Source of the DNA: Natronocella acetinitrilica
GTDB taxonomy: Bacteria; Pseudomonadota; Gammaproteobacteria; Nitrococcales; Aquisalimonadaceae
Direction: 5' to 3'
Assembly: GCF_024170285.1 (NCBI RefSeq)
Contig: NZ_JALJXV010000001.1
Span: 1 to 64,000 of the forward strand
Length of the DNA: 64,000 nucleotides
Shown here: positions 1 through 10,020 of the stretch, piece after piece
How positions within the stretch are numbered: the first letter of the stretch is position 1
How the letters are laid out: each line of letters opens with the position of its first letter
Notes under the pieces: generated by a model
What the model was told of the DNA's origin: nothing
Seen by the model: only the letters and a program-made list of their open reading frames with translations
Databases searched by the model: none
Position numbers and translations under genes: made by a program

Positions 1-82
1 GCCACCTCAGTGCAAGCACCCACACAAATCATCTGATCCACATTGTTAAAGAGCTAATGACCGCTACCCAAGTCATCGCAGG
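1..82 (-). other. rRNA operon leader with boxA (16S gene lies off the left edge)
   Basis: Read on the minus strand, this is the leader just upstream of a 16S rRNA gene. Positions 44-54 give GCTCTTTAACA, the boxA antitermination signal, followed by a segment very like the enterobacterial pre-16S leader (GATCAGATGATTTGTGTGGG). The mature 16S sequence is not reached. Transcription runs leftward out of the window. The leader would be removed by RNase III after pairing with a complement downstream of 16S, which is not visible here. Confidence 0.85.
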
Positions 83-88
83 CCGCGC

Positions 89-116
89 ATTGTAGCGCTT
101 GCCGACCTGTTGTCAA
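89..116 (-). promoter_or_regulatory. rRNA operon promoter, proximal
   Basis: On the minus strand a perfect -35 TTGACA (111-116) is separated by 16 bp from a -10 TACAAT (89-94). It is followed by a GC-rich discriminator (GCGCGGCC), typical of stringently controlled rRNA promoters that respond to ppGpp and DksA. Transcription should start near position 82. A dksA gene is also present in this window, at 48924-49355. Confidence 0.85.
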
Positions 117-156
117 CGACTCCGTATGTGACGAGTTCGTTGCAGCAGGGAGGCGA

Positions 157-184
157 AGTATACTCCCCTGTCTGGTGGGGTCAA
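157..184 (-). promoter_or_regulatory. rRNA operon promoter, distal
   Basis: A second sigma-70 promoter lies 68 bp upstream of the first on the minus strand: -35 TTGACC (179-184), 16 bp spacer, -10 TATACT (157-162), again with a GC-rich discriminator. Tandem promoters are the usual arrangement for gammaproteobacterial rrn operons. Composite repeat 1 ends only 37 bp upstream. Confidence 0.75.
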
Positions 185-220
185 CAGGCAATCGCTGCGG
201 CTTGCGGGGAGGGTGGTTGC

Positions 221-503
221 GGTGCGTTACGCGCTGCGCGCTAACGCACCCTACATGTCGGATCGGGGAACGTTGGACGGGTCCGCCGCTCATGGACACG
301 CCGTAAACCCATCCATGGGGGCTCGACAGCGACATCCCTGTCGCTGACGGTCCATGAGCAGCGGACCCGCCCAACGTTTGTGCCTTGGCTCGAGGCGGGC
401 ATGGCCACCGATGAATTGGTGCGTTACGGCCTTCGGCCTAACACACCCTACGTGAGACCGTGCCCGCCGTAGGGTGCCGTTAGCGCGCAGCGCGTAACGC
501 ACC
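221..503 (-). repeat. composite structured repeat, copy 1 (complete)
   Basis: Three palindrome units (221-254, 418-452, 469-503) surround a long hairpin. Its arms are 269-297 and 350-378, with 27 of 29 positions complementary. Inside is a small perfect hairpin, CAGCGACA/TGTCGCTG. The two arm mismatches are A-C on the plus strand, which would be U-G on a minus-strand RNA. In that sense the unit begins 24 nt after the tyrS stop codon, so it would be the tyrS 3' UTR. The strand given is the inferred RNA strand. No protein is coded here. Confidence 0.85.
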
Positions 504-527
504 GACCCGGCGGTGGTGATGCCGCCG

Positions 528-1727
528 TTACCTCACTCGGACACGGGCGATGCGGCGCTTGCCCACCTGTATCACCTGGTCGCTGCCAGAGGCGAGCAGC
601 AGGCCACGGTCCTCGACCCGTTCGCCGTCTATGCGCACGGCACCCTGGCCCACCATTCGATTGCCTTCGCTGGTGCTCGCCACCAGACCCGCCAGCTTCA
701 GCGCCGCAGGCAAGGGCACACCATCACCCTCCGCCGCGATGTCGTGCTCCGGGATTTCGTCGGGCAATGCGCCCTTCTGGAAACGGGACACGAATGCTTC
801 CTGCGCCGCCTTCGCCGCCGCCGCGCCGTGGAACCGGCCGACGAGTTCATCCGCCAGCTGGAACTTGATGTCCCGCGGGTTGGCGCCGTCGTCCACGCTC
901 TGCCGTAATTGCCGCAACTCGGCGGTGGAGCGGAAGCTCAGTAGTTCGAAGTAGCGCCACATCAGGTCGTCAGAGACGGACATGACCTTGCCGAACATGT
1001 CGTCTGGGGCGTCCTTGATCCCGATGTAGTTGTTGAGTGACTTCGACATCTTCTGCACGCCGTCGAGGCCTTCGAGGATGGGCACTGTCATCACCACCTG
1101 GGGTGGCTGACCGTAGTGCTGCTGCAACTGCCGGCCCATGAGCAGATTGAATTTCTGATCGGTACCGCCCAGTTCAACATCGGCCCGAAGCTCGACGGAG
1201 TCGTAGCCCTGCACCAGTGGATAGAGAAACTCATGGATGGCGATGGGCTGGTTGCCGGCATATCGCTTGTGGAAGTCGTCGCGCTCCAGCATGCGGGCCA
1301 CCGTCTGCCGCGCCGCCAGCTGGATCAGATCCGCGGCGGTGAACTTGCCCATCCAGTCGGAGTTGAACACCACCCGGGTGCGCTCGGGGTCGAGAATGCG
1401 GAACACCTGCTCCCGGTAGGTCTCTGCGTTGGCGCTGACCTCTTCCCGGGTGAGAGGTTTGCGTGTGGCGCTCTTGCCCGAGGGGTCGCCGATCATGCCG
1501 GTGAAATCCCCGATGAGAAAGTAGACCTCATGACCCAGATCCTGAAACTGGCGCAGCTTGTTGATGAGCACGGTATGACCGAGATGCAGATCAGGCGCTG
1601 TCGGGTCGAACCCGGCCTTGATCCGCAGGGTCCGGCCGCTGGCCAGCCGCTCGTCAAGCTCGCTGTCGAGCAGGATTTCGTCGGTGCCGCGCTTCAGATC
1701 GGCAAGCGCGTCGCTATTGCCCGTCAT
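528..1727 (-). CDS. tyrS: tyrosyl-tRNA synthetase
   Basis: Charges tRNA-Tyr with tyrosine in the cytoplasm. The 399-residue protein is full length for the TyrS class Ic family. It carries the HIGH-type motif HLGH at residues 48-51, the KMSKS loop at 226-230 and the GGTDQ tyrosine/ATP-site segment near 187-191. A C-terminal S4 RNA-binding domain covers roughly residues 335-395. The gene is transcribed leftward towards the rRNA operon, and composite repeat copy 1 starts 24 nt beyond its stop codon. It diverges from anmK. Identification is secure from the motifs. Confidence 0.97.
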   Translation of the reverse strand: MTGNSDALADLKRGTDEILLDSELDERLASGRTLRIKAGFDPTAPDLHLGHTVLINKLRQFQDLGHEVYFLIGDFTGMIGDPSGKSATRKPLTREEVSANAETYREQVFRILDPERTRVVFNSDWMGKFTAADLIQLAARQTVARMLERDDFHKRYAGNQPIAIHEFLYPLVQGYDSVELRADVELGGTDQKFNLLMGRQLQQHYGQPPQVVMTVPILEGLDGVQKMSKSLNNYIGIKDAPDDMFGKVMSVSDDLMWRYFELLSFRSTAELRQLRQSVDDGANPRDIKFQLADELVGRFHGAAAAKAAQEAFVSRFQKGALPDEIPEHDIAAEGDGVPLPAALKLAGLVASTSEGNRMVGQGAVRIDGERVEDRGLLLASGSDQVIQVGKRRIARVRVR

Positions 1728-1872
1728 GGTGCCCCTCCGCTGATCGAAGGCGGAATTCTAACGGAAAAGGCGCGCCGACGGGGATGGCTGGTCGACCTGC
1801 GCAACCAGGGGTCTCCGGTGTAGAGTTACGGCAAGCACGTTAACCAACGGCCATCAGGAGGTATAGCAGGGA

Positions 1873-2991
1873 ATGACGAACACGGATGAACAGCTCTTTG
1901 TCGGGGTGATGACGGGCACAAGCATGGATGCCATTGACGTGGTGATCGCCCGGTTTGCCGGTTCACGCCCGACGCTGGCTGACTGCCGTAGCCAGCCCCT
2001 CGACCGCGAATTGCGGGAAGAACTGCTGAGCGTGACCGGGGACACGCCGCTGGCGCAGGTGGCCGAGTTGGATGTGCGGATGGGCAATGCGCTTGCAGAC
2101 GCCGTGCTTGCCACCTTGAAGCAGTCGGGCGTGTCTCCCGAGACGGTACACGCCATCGGCTGTCATGGCCAGACGGTGTACCACATGACCGCCCAGCGCT
2201 GGCCGGCCACCGTGCAACTCGGCGACCCGAACATCATTGCCGAGCGCACCGGCATCACCACCGTCGCTGACTTCCGCCGCCGCGATCTCGCTGCCGGCGG
2301 TGAGGGTGCGCCGCTTGCGCCAGCCTTTCATCGCGCCTTCTTCGCCCACCCGCTGGAAGACCGCATCGTCATCAACATCGGTGGCATGGCCAACCTCACG
2401 TACTTGCCAGCACATCGCGGCCAGCAACTCACCGGCTTTGACGTGGGGCCCGGCAACGTTCTGATGGACGGCTGGATTGCCCAGCAGCGCGGTGAGACGC
2501 TGGACAAGGACGGCGCCTGGGCTGCCACCGGAACCGTGGACAAGGAACTCCTGGCACGGATGCGGGCAGAGCCGTTCTTCGCCCTGCCCCCACCGAAGAG
2601 CACCGGACGAGACCTGTTCAACATGAACTGGGTGCTGCGCCATATCGCCGATGGCCGGGCCATACCCGAGGGGGCTGATGTGCAGGCGACCCTGTGCGAA
2701 CTCACCGCCGGCACCATCGCCGAGGCCGTGACCCAGACCTGCGCCCAGCCACAGCAGGTAATGATCTGTGGCGGGGGTGCCCACAACAAACACTTGATGC
2801 GCCGATTGGCCGCGCATTTACCCCAGTGTGACATTGTGCCCACGGATACATTGGGCATCGGTGCAGACTGGGTGGAGGCGGCGGGCTTTGCCTGGCTTGC
2901 ACGGGAGGCGTTGGCGGGGCGGCCCGCAAACGCCGTCAGCGTGACAGGCGCAAGGCATCCCGCGGTGCTCGGTGGTGTTTATCACGGGTGA
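1873..2991 (+). CDS. anmK: anhydro-N-acetylmuramic acid kinase
   Basis: Phosphorylates and opens 1,6-anhydro-MurNAc released by lytic transglycosylases, feeding the sugar back into peptidoglycan recycling. The 372-residue product has the family's N-terminal phosphate-binding motif (MTGTSMDAID), the GFDVGPGN segment and the GGGAHN segment near the C-terminus, all typical of the AnmK branch of the sugar-kinase/actin fold. A strong ribosome-binding site (AGGAGG) precedes the ATG. It is divergent from tyrS and convergent with erpA, with a palindrome and a terminator between them. Confidence 0.96.
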   Translation: MTNTDEQLFVGVMTGTSMDAIDVVIARFAGSRPTLADCRSQPLDRELREELLSVTGDTPLAQVAELDVRMGNALADAVLATLKQSGVSPETVHAIGCHGQTVYHMTAQRWPATVQLGDPNIIAERTGITTVADFRRRDLAAGGEGAPLAPAFHRAFFAHPLEDRIVINIGGMANLTYLPAHRGQQLTGFDVGPGNVLMDGWIAQQRGETLDKDGAWAATGTVDKELLARMRAEPFFALPPPKSTGRDLFNMNWVLRHIADGRAIPEGADVQATLCELTAGTIAEAVTQTCAQPQQVMICGGGAHNKHLMRRLAAHLPQCDIVPTDTLGIGADWVEAAGFAWLAREALAGRPANAVSVTGARHPAVLGGVYHG

Positions 2992-3026
2992 GTGGGCGGG
3001 TGGTGCGAAAACCTGTGCGAGGGAGT

Positions 3027-3060
3027 GGTGCGTTACGCGCTTTGCGCTAACGCACCCTAC
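3027..3060 (+). repeat. single palindrome unit of the dispersed repeat family
   Basis: One 34 bp palindrome (GGTGCGTTACGCGC ... GCGCTAACGCACC then CTAC) between the convergent 3' ends of anmK and erpA. It has no composite hairpin and sits 23 bp before a perfect terminator. Confidence 0.9.
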
Positions 3061-3083
3061 GGAGCCTCGAAGCCATCGCACAT

Positions 3084-3115
3084 GAAAAAGGCGCGCCCGA
3101 TGGCGCGCCTTTTTC
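3084..3115. terminator. bidirectional Rho-independent terminator
   Basis: A perfect 14 bp stem, GAAAAAGGCGCGCC / GGCGCGCCTTTTTC, with a 4-nt loop. It has a T-tract on either strand, so it serves both anmK (plus) and erpA (minus), which converge here. Confidence 0.93.
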
Positions 3116-3136
3116 AATTTAACTCATCAGAGAAAA

Positions 3137-3490
3137 CTACACGCCGAAGGACGAGCCGCAGCCGCAAGTGGTGCTCGCGTTGGGGTTGCGAATCACGAAC
3201 TGCGCACCCTGGATGTTCTCGACATAGTCGATCTCGGCACCCATCAGGTACTGGAAGCTCATCGGGTCCACCAGCAGCGTCACGCCGTTCTTTTCCATGG
3301 CGGTATCACCGTCTTCGACATTCTCATCGAAGGTGAAACCGTACTGGAAACCCGAACACCCGCCGCCGGAGACATAGACACGGAGTTTCAGCTTGTCGTT
3401 GCTTTCCTCCTCGATCAGTTCGCGCACCTTGTTCGCGGCACTATCGGTGAAGACCAACGGATCTTCCATGTCTACGGCTGCTTCGGTCAT
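3137..3490 (-). CDS. erpA: iron-sulfur cluster insertion protein ErpA
   Basis: A-type carrier that delivers Fe-S clusters to apoproteins, including isoprenoid-pathway enzymes in relatives. The 117-residue protein has the HesB/IscA fold and the three cluster-binding cysteines: Cys45 in GGGCSGF and Cys109 and Cys111 in the C-terminal CGCGSS motif. It lies 83 bp downstream of argC on the same strand and may be cotranscribed with it. The 3' end is closed by the bidirectional terminator at 3084-3115. ErpA is preferred over IscA because there are no isc neighbours and the N-terminus is extended. Confidence 0.93.
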   Translation of the reverse strand: MTEAAVDMEDPLVFTDSAANKVRELIEEESNDKLKLRVYVSGGGCSGFQYGFTFDENVEDGDTAMEKNGVTLLVDPMSFQYLMGAEIDYVENIQGAQFVIRNPNASTTCGCGSSFGV

Positions 3491-3573
3491 GGGTTACCTC
3501 CGGGAGTATCGTTATCGGGGATTGTCCAATTCCCGACTGCTGCAGTCAATTATTGGGCCGAATCCATCGGCAA

Positions 3574-4602
3574 TCAAGGCAAGACCGCAATTTGCTGCAA
3601 GCCGGCGGTTTCTTCGAGGCCCAGCATCAGGTTCATGTTCTGCACCGCCTGGGAGGCTGCCCCCTTGGTGAGGTTGTCGATCACCGACAACACCAGCGCG
3701 GTGTCGCCATCCGCCGGCCGGTGCACGGCAATGCGACACATGTTGGTTCCACGCACCGTTCGGGTCTCCGGGTGCGAACCCGGGGGGAGCACGTCCACGA
3801 AGGACTCGGCGGCGTAGCGCCGCTCATAGAGTTCCTGCAGGTTCGCCTGCCCGGTGAGGCGCGCGTAAAGCGTGCCCTGCATGCCGCGGGTCATGGGCAC
3901 CAGATGCGGCACGAAAGTCAGCCCCACGTCGCTGCCCTGGATCTGCGCCAGACCCTGGCGAATCTCGGGGAGGTGTCGATGTCCGGGCGCACCGTAGGCC
4001 TTGAAGTTCTCATTGGCCTCACAGAGCAGCGTGTGCACCTGTGCCTTGCGCCCGGCACCGGAGACACCCGACTTGCAGTCGGCCACGAGAAAGCTCGCGT
4101 CCACCAGCTTCTGCTCCAGCAGCGGCAGGTAGCCGAGGATCACCGCCGTGGGGTAACAACCCGGGTTGGCCACTACCCGAGCGCCGCGAATGGCCTCACG
4201 GTTGAGCTCTGGCAAGCCGTACACGGCCTGCTCGACCACGTCCGGGCAGGCGTGTTCCATGCCATACCACTGCGACCAGGTGGGCAGGTCTTTCAGGCGG
4301 AAGTCCGCGCCCAGATCCACGACCCGGGTACCGGCCTCGAGGAGTTCCGGCACCATCTGCATGGCAGTGCCGTTGGGTGTCGCGAAAAACACCAGGTCGC
4401 AGCGGCCCAGGGTTTCGGCATCCGGCGCAGTGAACTGCAGGTCCAGGTGACCTCGCAGCGAAGGGAACATGTCGTCCACGGCGGTGCCGGCGTTACCGCG
4501 CGAGGTGATGGCGCGCACCCGAACCTGCGGGTGCCCCGCCAACAGCCGCAGCAACTCCATACCGGTATAACCGGTGCCACCGACAATGCCGACTTCGATC
4601 AT
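3574..4602 (-). CDS. argC: N-acetyl-gamma-glutamyl-phosphate reductase
   Basis: Third step of arginine biosynthesis: NADPH-dependent reduction of N-acetylglutamyl-5-phosphate to the semialdehyde. The 342-residue protein starts with the nucleotide-binding [10 protein letters not shown] (residues 8-17). It has the catalytic cysteine at position 149 in NPGCYPTA and the GVSGAGRK segment. This is the long-form ArgC of proteobacteria. It is upstream of erpA and divergent from the thioredoxin-like gene. Confidence 0.96.
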   Translation of the reverse strand: MIEVGIVGGTGYTGMELLRLLAGHPQVRVRAITSRGNAGTAVDDMFPSLRGHLDLQFTAPDAETLGRCDLVFFATPNGTAMQMVPELLEAGTRVVDLGADFRLKDLPTWSQWYGMEHACPDVVEQAVYGLPELNREAIRGARVVANPGCYPTAVILGYLPLLEQKLVDASFLVADCKSGVSGAGRKAQVHTLLCEANENFKAYGAPGHRHLPEIRQGLAQIQGSDVGLTFVPHLVPMTRGMQGTLYARLTGQANLQELYERRYAAESFVDVLPPGSHPETRTVRGTNMCRIAVHRPADGDTALVLSVIDNLTKGAASQAVQNMNLMLGLEETAGLQQIAVLP

Positions 4603-4726
4603 GCGCCGCAGGCTCCTTTGTGTGCGTGGGCACGTATTGTACCGATTGATCGCAAGCCGGGAACAGCTTCATGCCAGGCAGGTCTAGAGGTAGACTAGGC
4701 GCCGGTCTACAGAGGCTCGTGTTGCG

Positions 4727-5242
4727 ATGAAACTCAAGGATTTGCTGATTGCCGGTGTCGCCGCAGTGATTGTCGGCGGCGCTGTGCTGGTCTGGATCGC
4801 CCCCTGGGAGGGGGAGCGTGCGCCCAACGTACAGTGGACGACGCTGGATGGCGAAACTGTGCAACTGGCAGACCTCCGGGGCAAACCCACCATCATCGCC
4901 TTCTGGGCCACCACCTGTGTGACCTGCGTGCAGGAAATCCCCCACTTCGCAGAGCTATACGAAGAACTGGCGCCCCGTGGCCTGCAGTTCGTGGCCGTGG
5001 CCATGGAATATGATCCACCGAATCAGGTCCAGGCCATGGTCAAGGCACGGGAGATGCCCTACCCGGTGGCAATGGATCAGGACGGCAGCGTTGCGAAGGC
5101 CTTCGGTGACGTGCGGCTTACCCCCACCACAGTTGTCATCGGGCCAAACGGCGAAATCGTCCAGCGGCGCCTCGGCATGATGGACATGGAGCGCCTGCGG
5201 GAACGGCTGGAGCGCATGCTGCCGGCAGACGGCGCAGCCTGA
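4727..5242 (+). CDS. membrane-anchored TlpA/ResA-like thioredoxin
   Basis: A 171-residue thiol-disulfide oxidoreductase. Residues 7-25 form an N-terminal membrane anchor or uncleaved signal. The thioredoxin fold follows, with the active site CVTC (Cys64, Cys67) and a cis-proline region LTPTTVVI. The family works in the periplasm on disulfide reduction, often in cytochrome c maturation. The exact partner cannot be told from sequence. It ends 24 bp before hemJ and probably forms an operon with it, a pairing consistent with a role in heme or cytochrome biogenesis (inference). Confidence 0.85.
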   Translation: MKLKDLLIAGVAAVIVGGAVLVWIAPWEGERAPNVQWTTLDGETVQLADLRGKPTIIAFWATTCVTCVQEIPHFAELYEELAPRGLQFVAVAMEYDPPNQVQAMVKAREMPYPVAMDQDGSVAKAFGDVRLTPTTVVIGPNGEIVQRRLGMMDMERLRERLERMLPADGAA

Positions 5243-5266
5243 TTCACCACCACGCGGGAGCGGAGT

Positions 5267-5692
5267 TTGGGTTACCTCTGGATCAAGGCCTTCCACATCG
5301 TCGCCATGGTGGCCTGGTTTGCGGCGATTTTTTACCTGCCACGTTTGTTCGTGTATCACGCCATGGCCGAAGACGCGGTGAGCCGGGAGCGGTTCAAGGT
5401 CATGGAGCGAAAGCTCTACCGGGGCATCATGACGCCGAGCATGGTGGTCACGGTGGCGCTGGGTGTGTGGATGCTGGTGCTGGTGCCGCCGCTGCTCTCC
5501 CAGGGGTGGATGCACGCGAAGTTGACCATCGTGGCGCTGCTGATCGTCTACCACTTCTGGTGCGGGCGGATTCTGCGGGATTTCCGGGACGAGAAGAACA
5601 GCCGCAGCCATCGCTGGTTCCGGGTGTTCAACGAGGTGCCGGTGTTCGGGTTGATTGCCGTGGTGGTGTTGGCGGTGGTGAAGCCGTTTTGA
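5267..5692 (+). CDS. hemJ: HemJ-family protoporphyrinogen IX oxidase (UPF0093)
   Basis: A 141-residue integral membrane protein with about four hydrophobic helices. The family's N-terminal signature includes the conserved His10 (KAFHIVAMVAWFA). HemJ oxidises protoporphyrinogen IX to protoporphyrin IX in the inner membrane of bacteria lacking HemG and HemY. The start is a TTG at 5267, chosen because it aligns with the short family N-terminus and has GGGAG upstream. The gene converges with clpB, with composite repeat 2 between them. Confidence 0.85.
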   Translation: MGYLWIKAFHIVAMVAWFAAIFYLPRLFVYHAMAEDAVSRERFKVMERKLYRGIMTPSMVVTVALGVWMLVLVPPLLSQGWMHAKLTIVALLIVYHFWCGRILRDFRDEKNSRSHRWFRVFNEVPVFGLIAVVVLAVVKPF

Positions 5693-5716
5693 GGGGGCTC
5701 CGATAATTGCCGAATC

Positions 5717-5998
5717 GGTGCGTTACGCGCGAAGCGCTAACGCACCCTACGGAAAATATCGGGGAACGGAGTGAGGGTACGCCGCCCGGAGACACGCCGT
5801 GAACCCATCCCTGGGGGCTCGTATGCGAGGTACCTCTCGCATACGGCCTCCGGGCAGCGCACCCTCACTCCGTTTGTGGCCTTGGCATGGGGGTGGCCTG
5901 GCCACCGCTGTTATGGTGCGTTACGGCCTTCGGCCTAACACACCCTACGTGTGCCGATGCCCGCCGTAGGGTGCGTTAGCGCTTGCGCGTAACGCACC
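5717..5998 (-). repeat. composite structured repeat, copy 2 (complete, divergent hairpin)
   Basis: Palindrome units lie at 5717-5750, 5915-5950 and 5966-5998. The hairpin arms are 5765-5791 and 5848-5874, with 25 of 27 positions complementary. The outer arm sequence (AACGGAGTGAGGGT) is unlike other copies, as is the inner hairpin (GTATGCGAG/CTCGCATAC), yet both still pair. The loop between them keeps the family sequence. On the minus strand it begins 19 nt after the clpB stop codon. This accounts for the whole hemJ-clpB gap. Confidence 0.85.
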
Positions 5999-6017
5999 GT
6001 CAACAACCGGCGGCCGG

Positions 6018-8609
6018 TCAGGCCGCCTCCTTGTCCCGCCGTTCAAAGGTGAAGGCATCGTCGGTGGCGTCGACACGGATGAGATCTCCCGGACCGAAAC
6101 GGCCCTGCAGGATTTCCTGCGCCAGGTTGTTCTCCACCTGCGCCTGGATCACCCGCTTCAACGGCCGCGCCCCGTACACCGGGTCGAAACCCGCCTCCGA
6201 GAGCTTGTCCAGCGCCGCGTCGGTGAACTCGATGGCCATGTCCCGATCCTTCAGGCGGCTCGACAGGTAGCGGGTCTGAATCCGGGCGATGGACTTGATC
6301 TGGTCCTTGCCCAGGGGATGGAACACCACCACGTCGTCCACCCGGTTGATGAACTCGGGTCGGAAGTGCGTGCCCACGATCTCCATCACCGACTGCTTCA
6401 TCGCGTCGTACTGTTCCTCGCCCGCCATCTGCTGGATCACGTCCGACCCCAGGTTCGAGGTCATCACGATCACCGTGTTGCGGAAGTCCACGGTGCGGCC
6501 GTGACTGTCGGTAAGGCGGCCATCGTCCAGCACCTGCAGCAGGATGTTGAACACGTCCGGGTGGGCCTTTTCCACCTCGTCCAGCAGGATCACCGAGTAC
6601 GGCTTGCGGCGCACGGCTTCCGTCAGATAGCCACCTTCCTCGTAACCCACATAGCCCGGAGGGGCACCCACCAGACGCGCCACGGCGTGCTTCTCCATGA
6701 ACTCGGACATGTCGATGCGGACCATGGCCTCTTCAGTGTCGAACAGGAATGACGCCAGGGCCTTGCAGAGTTCGGTCTTGCCGACACCCGTGGGGCCGAG
6801 GAACAGGAACGAGCCGTTGGGCCGGTTCGGGTCGGAGAGCCCGGCGCGGGAGCGGCGAATGGCGTTGGACACCGCCGCCACGGCCTCGGTCTGGCCGATC
6901 ACCCGCTCGCCCACGGCCTGCTCCATGCGCAACAGTTTGTCGCGCTCGCCTTCCAGCATCTTGCTGACGGGAATGCCCGTCCACTTGGACACCACCTCGG
7001 CGATCTCCTCTTCCGACACGCTGCTGCGCAACAGCCGCATATCGTGCATTTCCGCCTGGGAGGCCATGTCCAGCTTGCGCTCAAGCTCGGGGATGCGGCC
7101 GTACTGCAACTCCGACATCCGTGCCAGATCGCTGGCACGGCGTGCGGTTTCCAGCTCCTGCCGGGCGCGCTCGAGCTGCTCCTTGATGGTGTTGGTGCCT
7201 TCCACCGCCGCCTTTTCGGAGTTCCAGATCTCTTCCAGGCTGCGGTATTCGGATTCCAGCTTGTCGATTTCCTCGTCCAACGCCTGGAGACGCTTCTTCG
7301 AGGCCTCGTCGACTTCCTTTTTCAGCGCTTCCTTTTCGATCTTGAGCTGGATGAGGCGGCGCTCCATGCGGTCCATTTCCTCGGGCTTGGAGTCGATCTC
7401 CATGCGAATCCGCGAGGCGGCCTCGTCCACCAGGTCGATGGCCTTGTCCGGCAACTGCCGATCGGTAATGTAGCGGTGGGACAGGGTCGCCGCGGCAACG
7501 ATGGCCGGGTCCGTGATTTCCACCTTGTGGTGGACTTCGTAGCGCTCCTTCAGGCCACGGAGGATGGCGATGGTATCTTCCACCGACGGCTCGTCCACCA
7601 GCACCTTCTGGAAGCGGCGCTCAAGCGCGGCATCCTTTTCGATGTACTTGCGATATTCGTCCAGCGTGGTGGCACCGATGCAGTGCAGCTCGCCCCGGGC
7701 CAGCGCCGGTTTAAGCATATTGCCCGCGTCCATGGAGCCCTCGGCCTTGCCGGCACCGACGATGGTGTGGATCTCGTCGATGAACAGGATGACCTGCCCT
7801 TCCTGCTTGCTCAGGTCGTTCAGCACCGACTTCAGTCGCTCCTCGAACTCGCCGCGGAATTTGGCCCCGGCGATCAGCGCGCCCATGTCCAGCGAAAGCA
7901 GGCGCTTCTCCTTCAGCCCCTCCGGCACTTCACCATTGATGATGCGCTGGGCCAGCCCTTCGACGATGGCCGTCTTGCCGACGCCCGGCTCACCGATCAG
8001 CACCGGGTTGTTCTTGGTGCGCCGCTGCAGCACCTGGATGGTGCGGCGGATTTCGTCGTCACGACCGATCACCGGGTCGAGCTTGCCCTGTTCGGCACGC
8101 TCGGTGAGGTCGATGGTGTATTTCTCCAGCGCCTGGCGCTGCTCTTCAGCGTTGGGGTCGTTGACCGACTCCCCGCCGCGCATGGCCTCGATGGTCTTCT
8201 CCAGGCTTTCCCTAGTCGCACCGGCCTTGCGCAGCAGTTCGCCCACCGTACCCTTGTCGTCAACTGCGGCAAGCACGAACAGCTCGCTGGAGATGTATTG
8301 ATCCTTGCGCTTCTGGGCGAGTTTGTCGGTCTGGTTCAGCAGGCGGCCCATCTCGTTGGAAAGATGCACGTCGCCGCTGGAGCCCTGCACGGAAGGCAGC
8401 CGTTCCAGCGCCTCGCCAAGCTGGGAGCGCAGGTAGTTCACGTTGACGCCGGCCTGATGCAGCAGATGGCGGACGGTGCCCCCCTCCTGGTCCAGCAGCG
8501 CTGTGAGCAGATGAGCGGGCTCGATGAACTGGTTATCGCGCCCCACGGCCAGCGACTGGGCATCGGCCAGTGCCATCTGGAACTTGGTGGTCAGTTTGTC
8601 CATTCGCAT
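6018..8609 (-). CDS. clpB: ATP-dependent disaggregase ClpB
   Basis: Hsp100 chaperone that rescues aggregated proteins together with DnaK. The 863-residue protein is full length: an N-terminal Clp repeat domain (about 1-145), a first AAA+ module with Walker A GEPGVGKT at 206-213, the heptad-rich middle coiled coil (about 405-530), and a second AAA+ module with GPTGVGKT near 605. The start [10 protein letters not shown] aligns with the E. coli N-terminus. A heat-shock promoter lies 41 bp upstream of the ATG. Composite repeat copy 2 follows its stop codon. Confidence 0.98.
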   Translation of the reverse strand: MRMDKLTTKFQMALADAQSLAVGRDNQFIEPAHLLTALLDQEGGTVRHLLHQAGVNVNYLRSQLGEALERLPSVQGSSGDVHLSNEMGRLLNQTDKLAQKRKDQYISSELFVLAAVDDKGTVGELLRKAGATRESLEKTIEAMRGGESVNDPNAEEQRQALEKYTIDLTERAEQGKLDPVIGRDDEIRRTIQVLQRRTKNNPVLIGEPGVGKTAIVEGLAQRIINGEVPEGLKEKRLLSLDMGALIAGAKFRGEFEERLKSVLNDLSKQEGQVILFIDEIHTIVGAGKAEGSMDAGNMLKPALARGELHCIGATTLDEYRKYIEKDAALERRFQKVLVDEPSVEDTIAILRGLKERYEVHHKVEITDPAIVAAATLSHRYITDRQLPDKAIDLVDEAASRIRMEIDSKPEEMDRMERRLIQLKIEKEALKKEVDEASKKRLQALDEEIDKLESEYRSLEEIWNSEKAAVEGTNTIKEQLERARQELETARRASDLARMSELQYGRIPELERKLDMASQAEMHDMRLLRSSVSEEEIAEVVSKWTGIPVSKMLEGERDKLLRMEQAVGERVIGQTEAVAAVSNAIRRSRAGLSDPNRPNGSFLFLGPTGVGKTELCKALASFLFDTEEAMVRIDMSEFMEKHAVARLVGAPPGYVGYEEGGYLTEAVRRKPYSVILLDEVEKAHPDVFNILLQVLDDGRLTDSHGRTVDFRNTVIVMTSNLGSDVIQQMAGEEQYDAMKQSVMEIVGTHFRPEFINRVDDVVVFHPLGKDQIKSIARIQTRYLSSRLKDRDMAIEFTDAALDKLSEAGFDPVYGARPLKRVIQAQVENNLAQEILQGRFGPGDLIRVDATDDAFTFERRDKEAA

Positions 8610-8649
8610 GGTGTTGGCATCCTTCGAATTCGGTTGATCTCTGGGAGTG

Positions 8650-8678
8650 TAGATGGGGGCGTTGGAAGGAATGCCAAG
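8650..8678 (-). promoter_or_regulatory. sigma-32 (RpoH) heat-shock promoter of clpB
   Basis: On the minus strand there is CTTGGCA (8672-8678), a 13 bp spacer, then CCCCATCTA (8650-8658). This is a close match to the RpoH consensus CTTGAAA, 13-15 bp, CCCCATnT. It sits between ndh and clpB, giving clpB its own heat-inducible start. Confidence 0.82.
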
Positions 8679-8700
8679 TGGAAATGACTTGCAGGACGGC

Positions 8701-10020
8701 TCAGTGCAGCTTGAGTCGGGGGCGGGTATGGCGGTAGAGCGTCTGCAGCACGGTGGTCACCGCGACGCGGCCGACACCGTGCAGTGCCGTCAGGTGCTTC
8801 TTGTAGAGCATGGCGTAGGCGGTGCGTGCCATGAATCCCTCGATCATCCAGCTGCCGAAGAGGCTTCCCATCAGCCGCCCGACGGCGTGCTCGTCGCTGA
8901 GCGAGATCAAGGAGCCATAGTCCTTGTAGGTAAAGTCCTCCAGCTCCCTGCCGTCGAGACGTCGCTCCAATGCCCGGGTCAGGAAAATGGCCTGCTGGCT
9001 GGCAGCCTGGGCCCGGGGCGGCACGGTTCTGTCGGTATCGTTCAGCGGGCAGGCGGCGCAATCGCCCATGGCAAAGACGTTGTCGTCCAGCGTGGTCTGC
9101 AGCGTGGGTTTGACCACCAGTTGATTGATGCGGTTGGTCTCCAGCCCGTCCAGTTCGCCCAGCCAGTCCGGCGCCTTGATACCCGCCGACCAGACGCGGA
9201 ATTCTGCAGGGATGAACTCATCGCTGGACAGTCGCACGCCGTCGGGGGTGACCTCCACCACCTTGCGACTGGTCAGCACCCGCACCCCCAGGCTCAGCAG
9301 CTGCTGATGGGTCTTGGCGGATAGCCCCGGCGACAGGGCGGGTAGCACCCGGTCTGCGGCCTCCACCAGCGTGAGGGTCAGATCCGTTTCCGGATCGATG
9401 TTGTCCAGGCCGTAACTGACAGCGCGGCGTGCTGCGTTGCGCAGTTCAGCGGCCAGCTCCACACCGGTGGCGCCCGCCCCGACCACCACCACCGACAGCT
9501 CTCCCTCGCGCTGCGGACCACCCTGCATCTGTGCCCGGAAGAACGCCTTCACCAGGCTCTGCTGGAACCGCTCGGCGTCGGCGGTGGAGTCGAGATACAT
9601 GCAATGCTCGGCGGCGCCGGGGGTGTTGAAGTGATTGCTGACACTACCCACCGCCAGAACCAGGGTGTCGTAGGGCATCTCCCGCTCCGGCACAACGGAT
9701 TCGCCATTATCGTCTTCAACAGGCGCGAGCCGGATCACCCGTCGCTCGCGGTCCAGGCCGTTCATGCGGCCGTAGTGGAAACGAAAATGGTGCCGGGTGG
9801 CCTGCGCCAGGTAATCCAGCGCATCCACCTGGGCATCCAGCGTGCCGGCGGCAACCTCGTGGAACAGGGGTTTCCAGACGTGGGTGAGGTTGGCGTCCAC
9901 CAGCACGATGGAGGCCTGCCGGCGGCGGCCGACACGCCGCGACAGCCTTGTCGCCAGTTCCAGGCCGCCCGCGCCACCCCCAACTACAACGATACGGTGC
10001 AACGCGTTTTCGGCCGTCAT
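8701..10020 (-). CDS. ndh: type II NADH:quinone oxidoreductase
   Basis: Single-subunit, non-proton-pumping NADH dehydrogenase at the inner face of the membrane. It has an N-terminal FAD-binding Rossmann motif ([13 protein letters not shown]) and a second nucleotide-binding motif for NADH ([16 protein letters not shown]) near the middle. The C-terminal part is basic and amphipathic, consistent with membrane association. The start is taken at 10020 (439 residues); an upstream ATG at 10056 is possible but has a poorly spaced ribosome-binding site. The gene sits between pgeF and clpB, which are adjacent in E. coli. Confidence 0.88.
   Translation of the reverse strand: MTAENALHRIVVVGGGAGGLELATRLSRRVGRRRQASIVLVDANLTHVWKPLFHEVAAGTLDAQVDALDYLAQATRHHFRFHYGRMNGLDRERRVIRLAPVEDDNGESVVPEREMPYDTLVLAVGSVSNHFNTPGAAEHCMYLDSTADAERFQQSLVKAFFRAQMQGGPQREGELSVVVVGAGATGVELAAELRNAARRAVSYGLDNIDPETDLTLTLVEAADRVLPALSPGLSAKTHQQLLSLGVRVLTSRKVVEVTPDGVRLSSDEFIPAEFRVWSAGIKAPDWLGELDGLETNRINQLVVKPTLQTTLDDNVFAMGDCAACPLNDTDRTVPPRAQAASQQAIFLTRALERRLDGRELEDFTYKDYGSLISLSDEHAVGRLMGSLFGSWMIEGFMARTAYAMLYKKHLTALHGVGRVAVTTVLQTLYRHTRPRLKLH

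Noticed and set aside
54-502. Open frames of 70-106 codons covering the left-hand composite repeat
   Set aside because: They are translations of the palindrome and hairpin; strings such as RYALRAN and GCVSAQRVTH recur in every repeat copy and are a signature of the repeat, not of protein.
7044-8687. A 547-codon frame on the plus strand opposite clpB
   Set aside because: It is an antisense shadow of a highly conserved gene in GC-rich DNA, with no ribosome-binding site or domain of its own.
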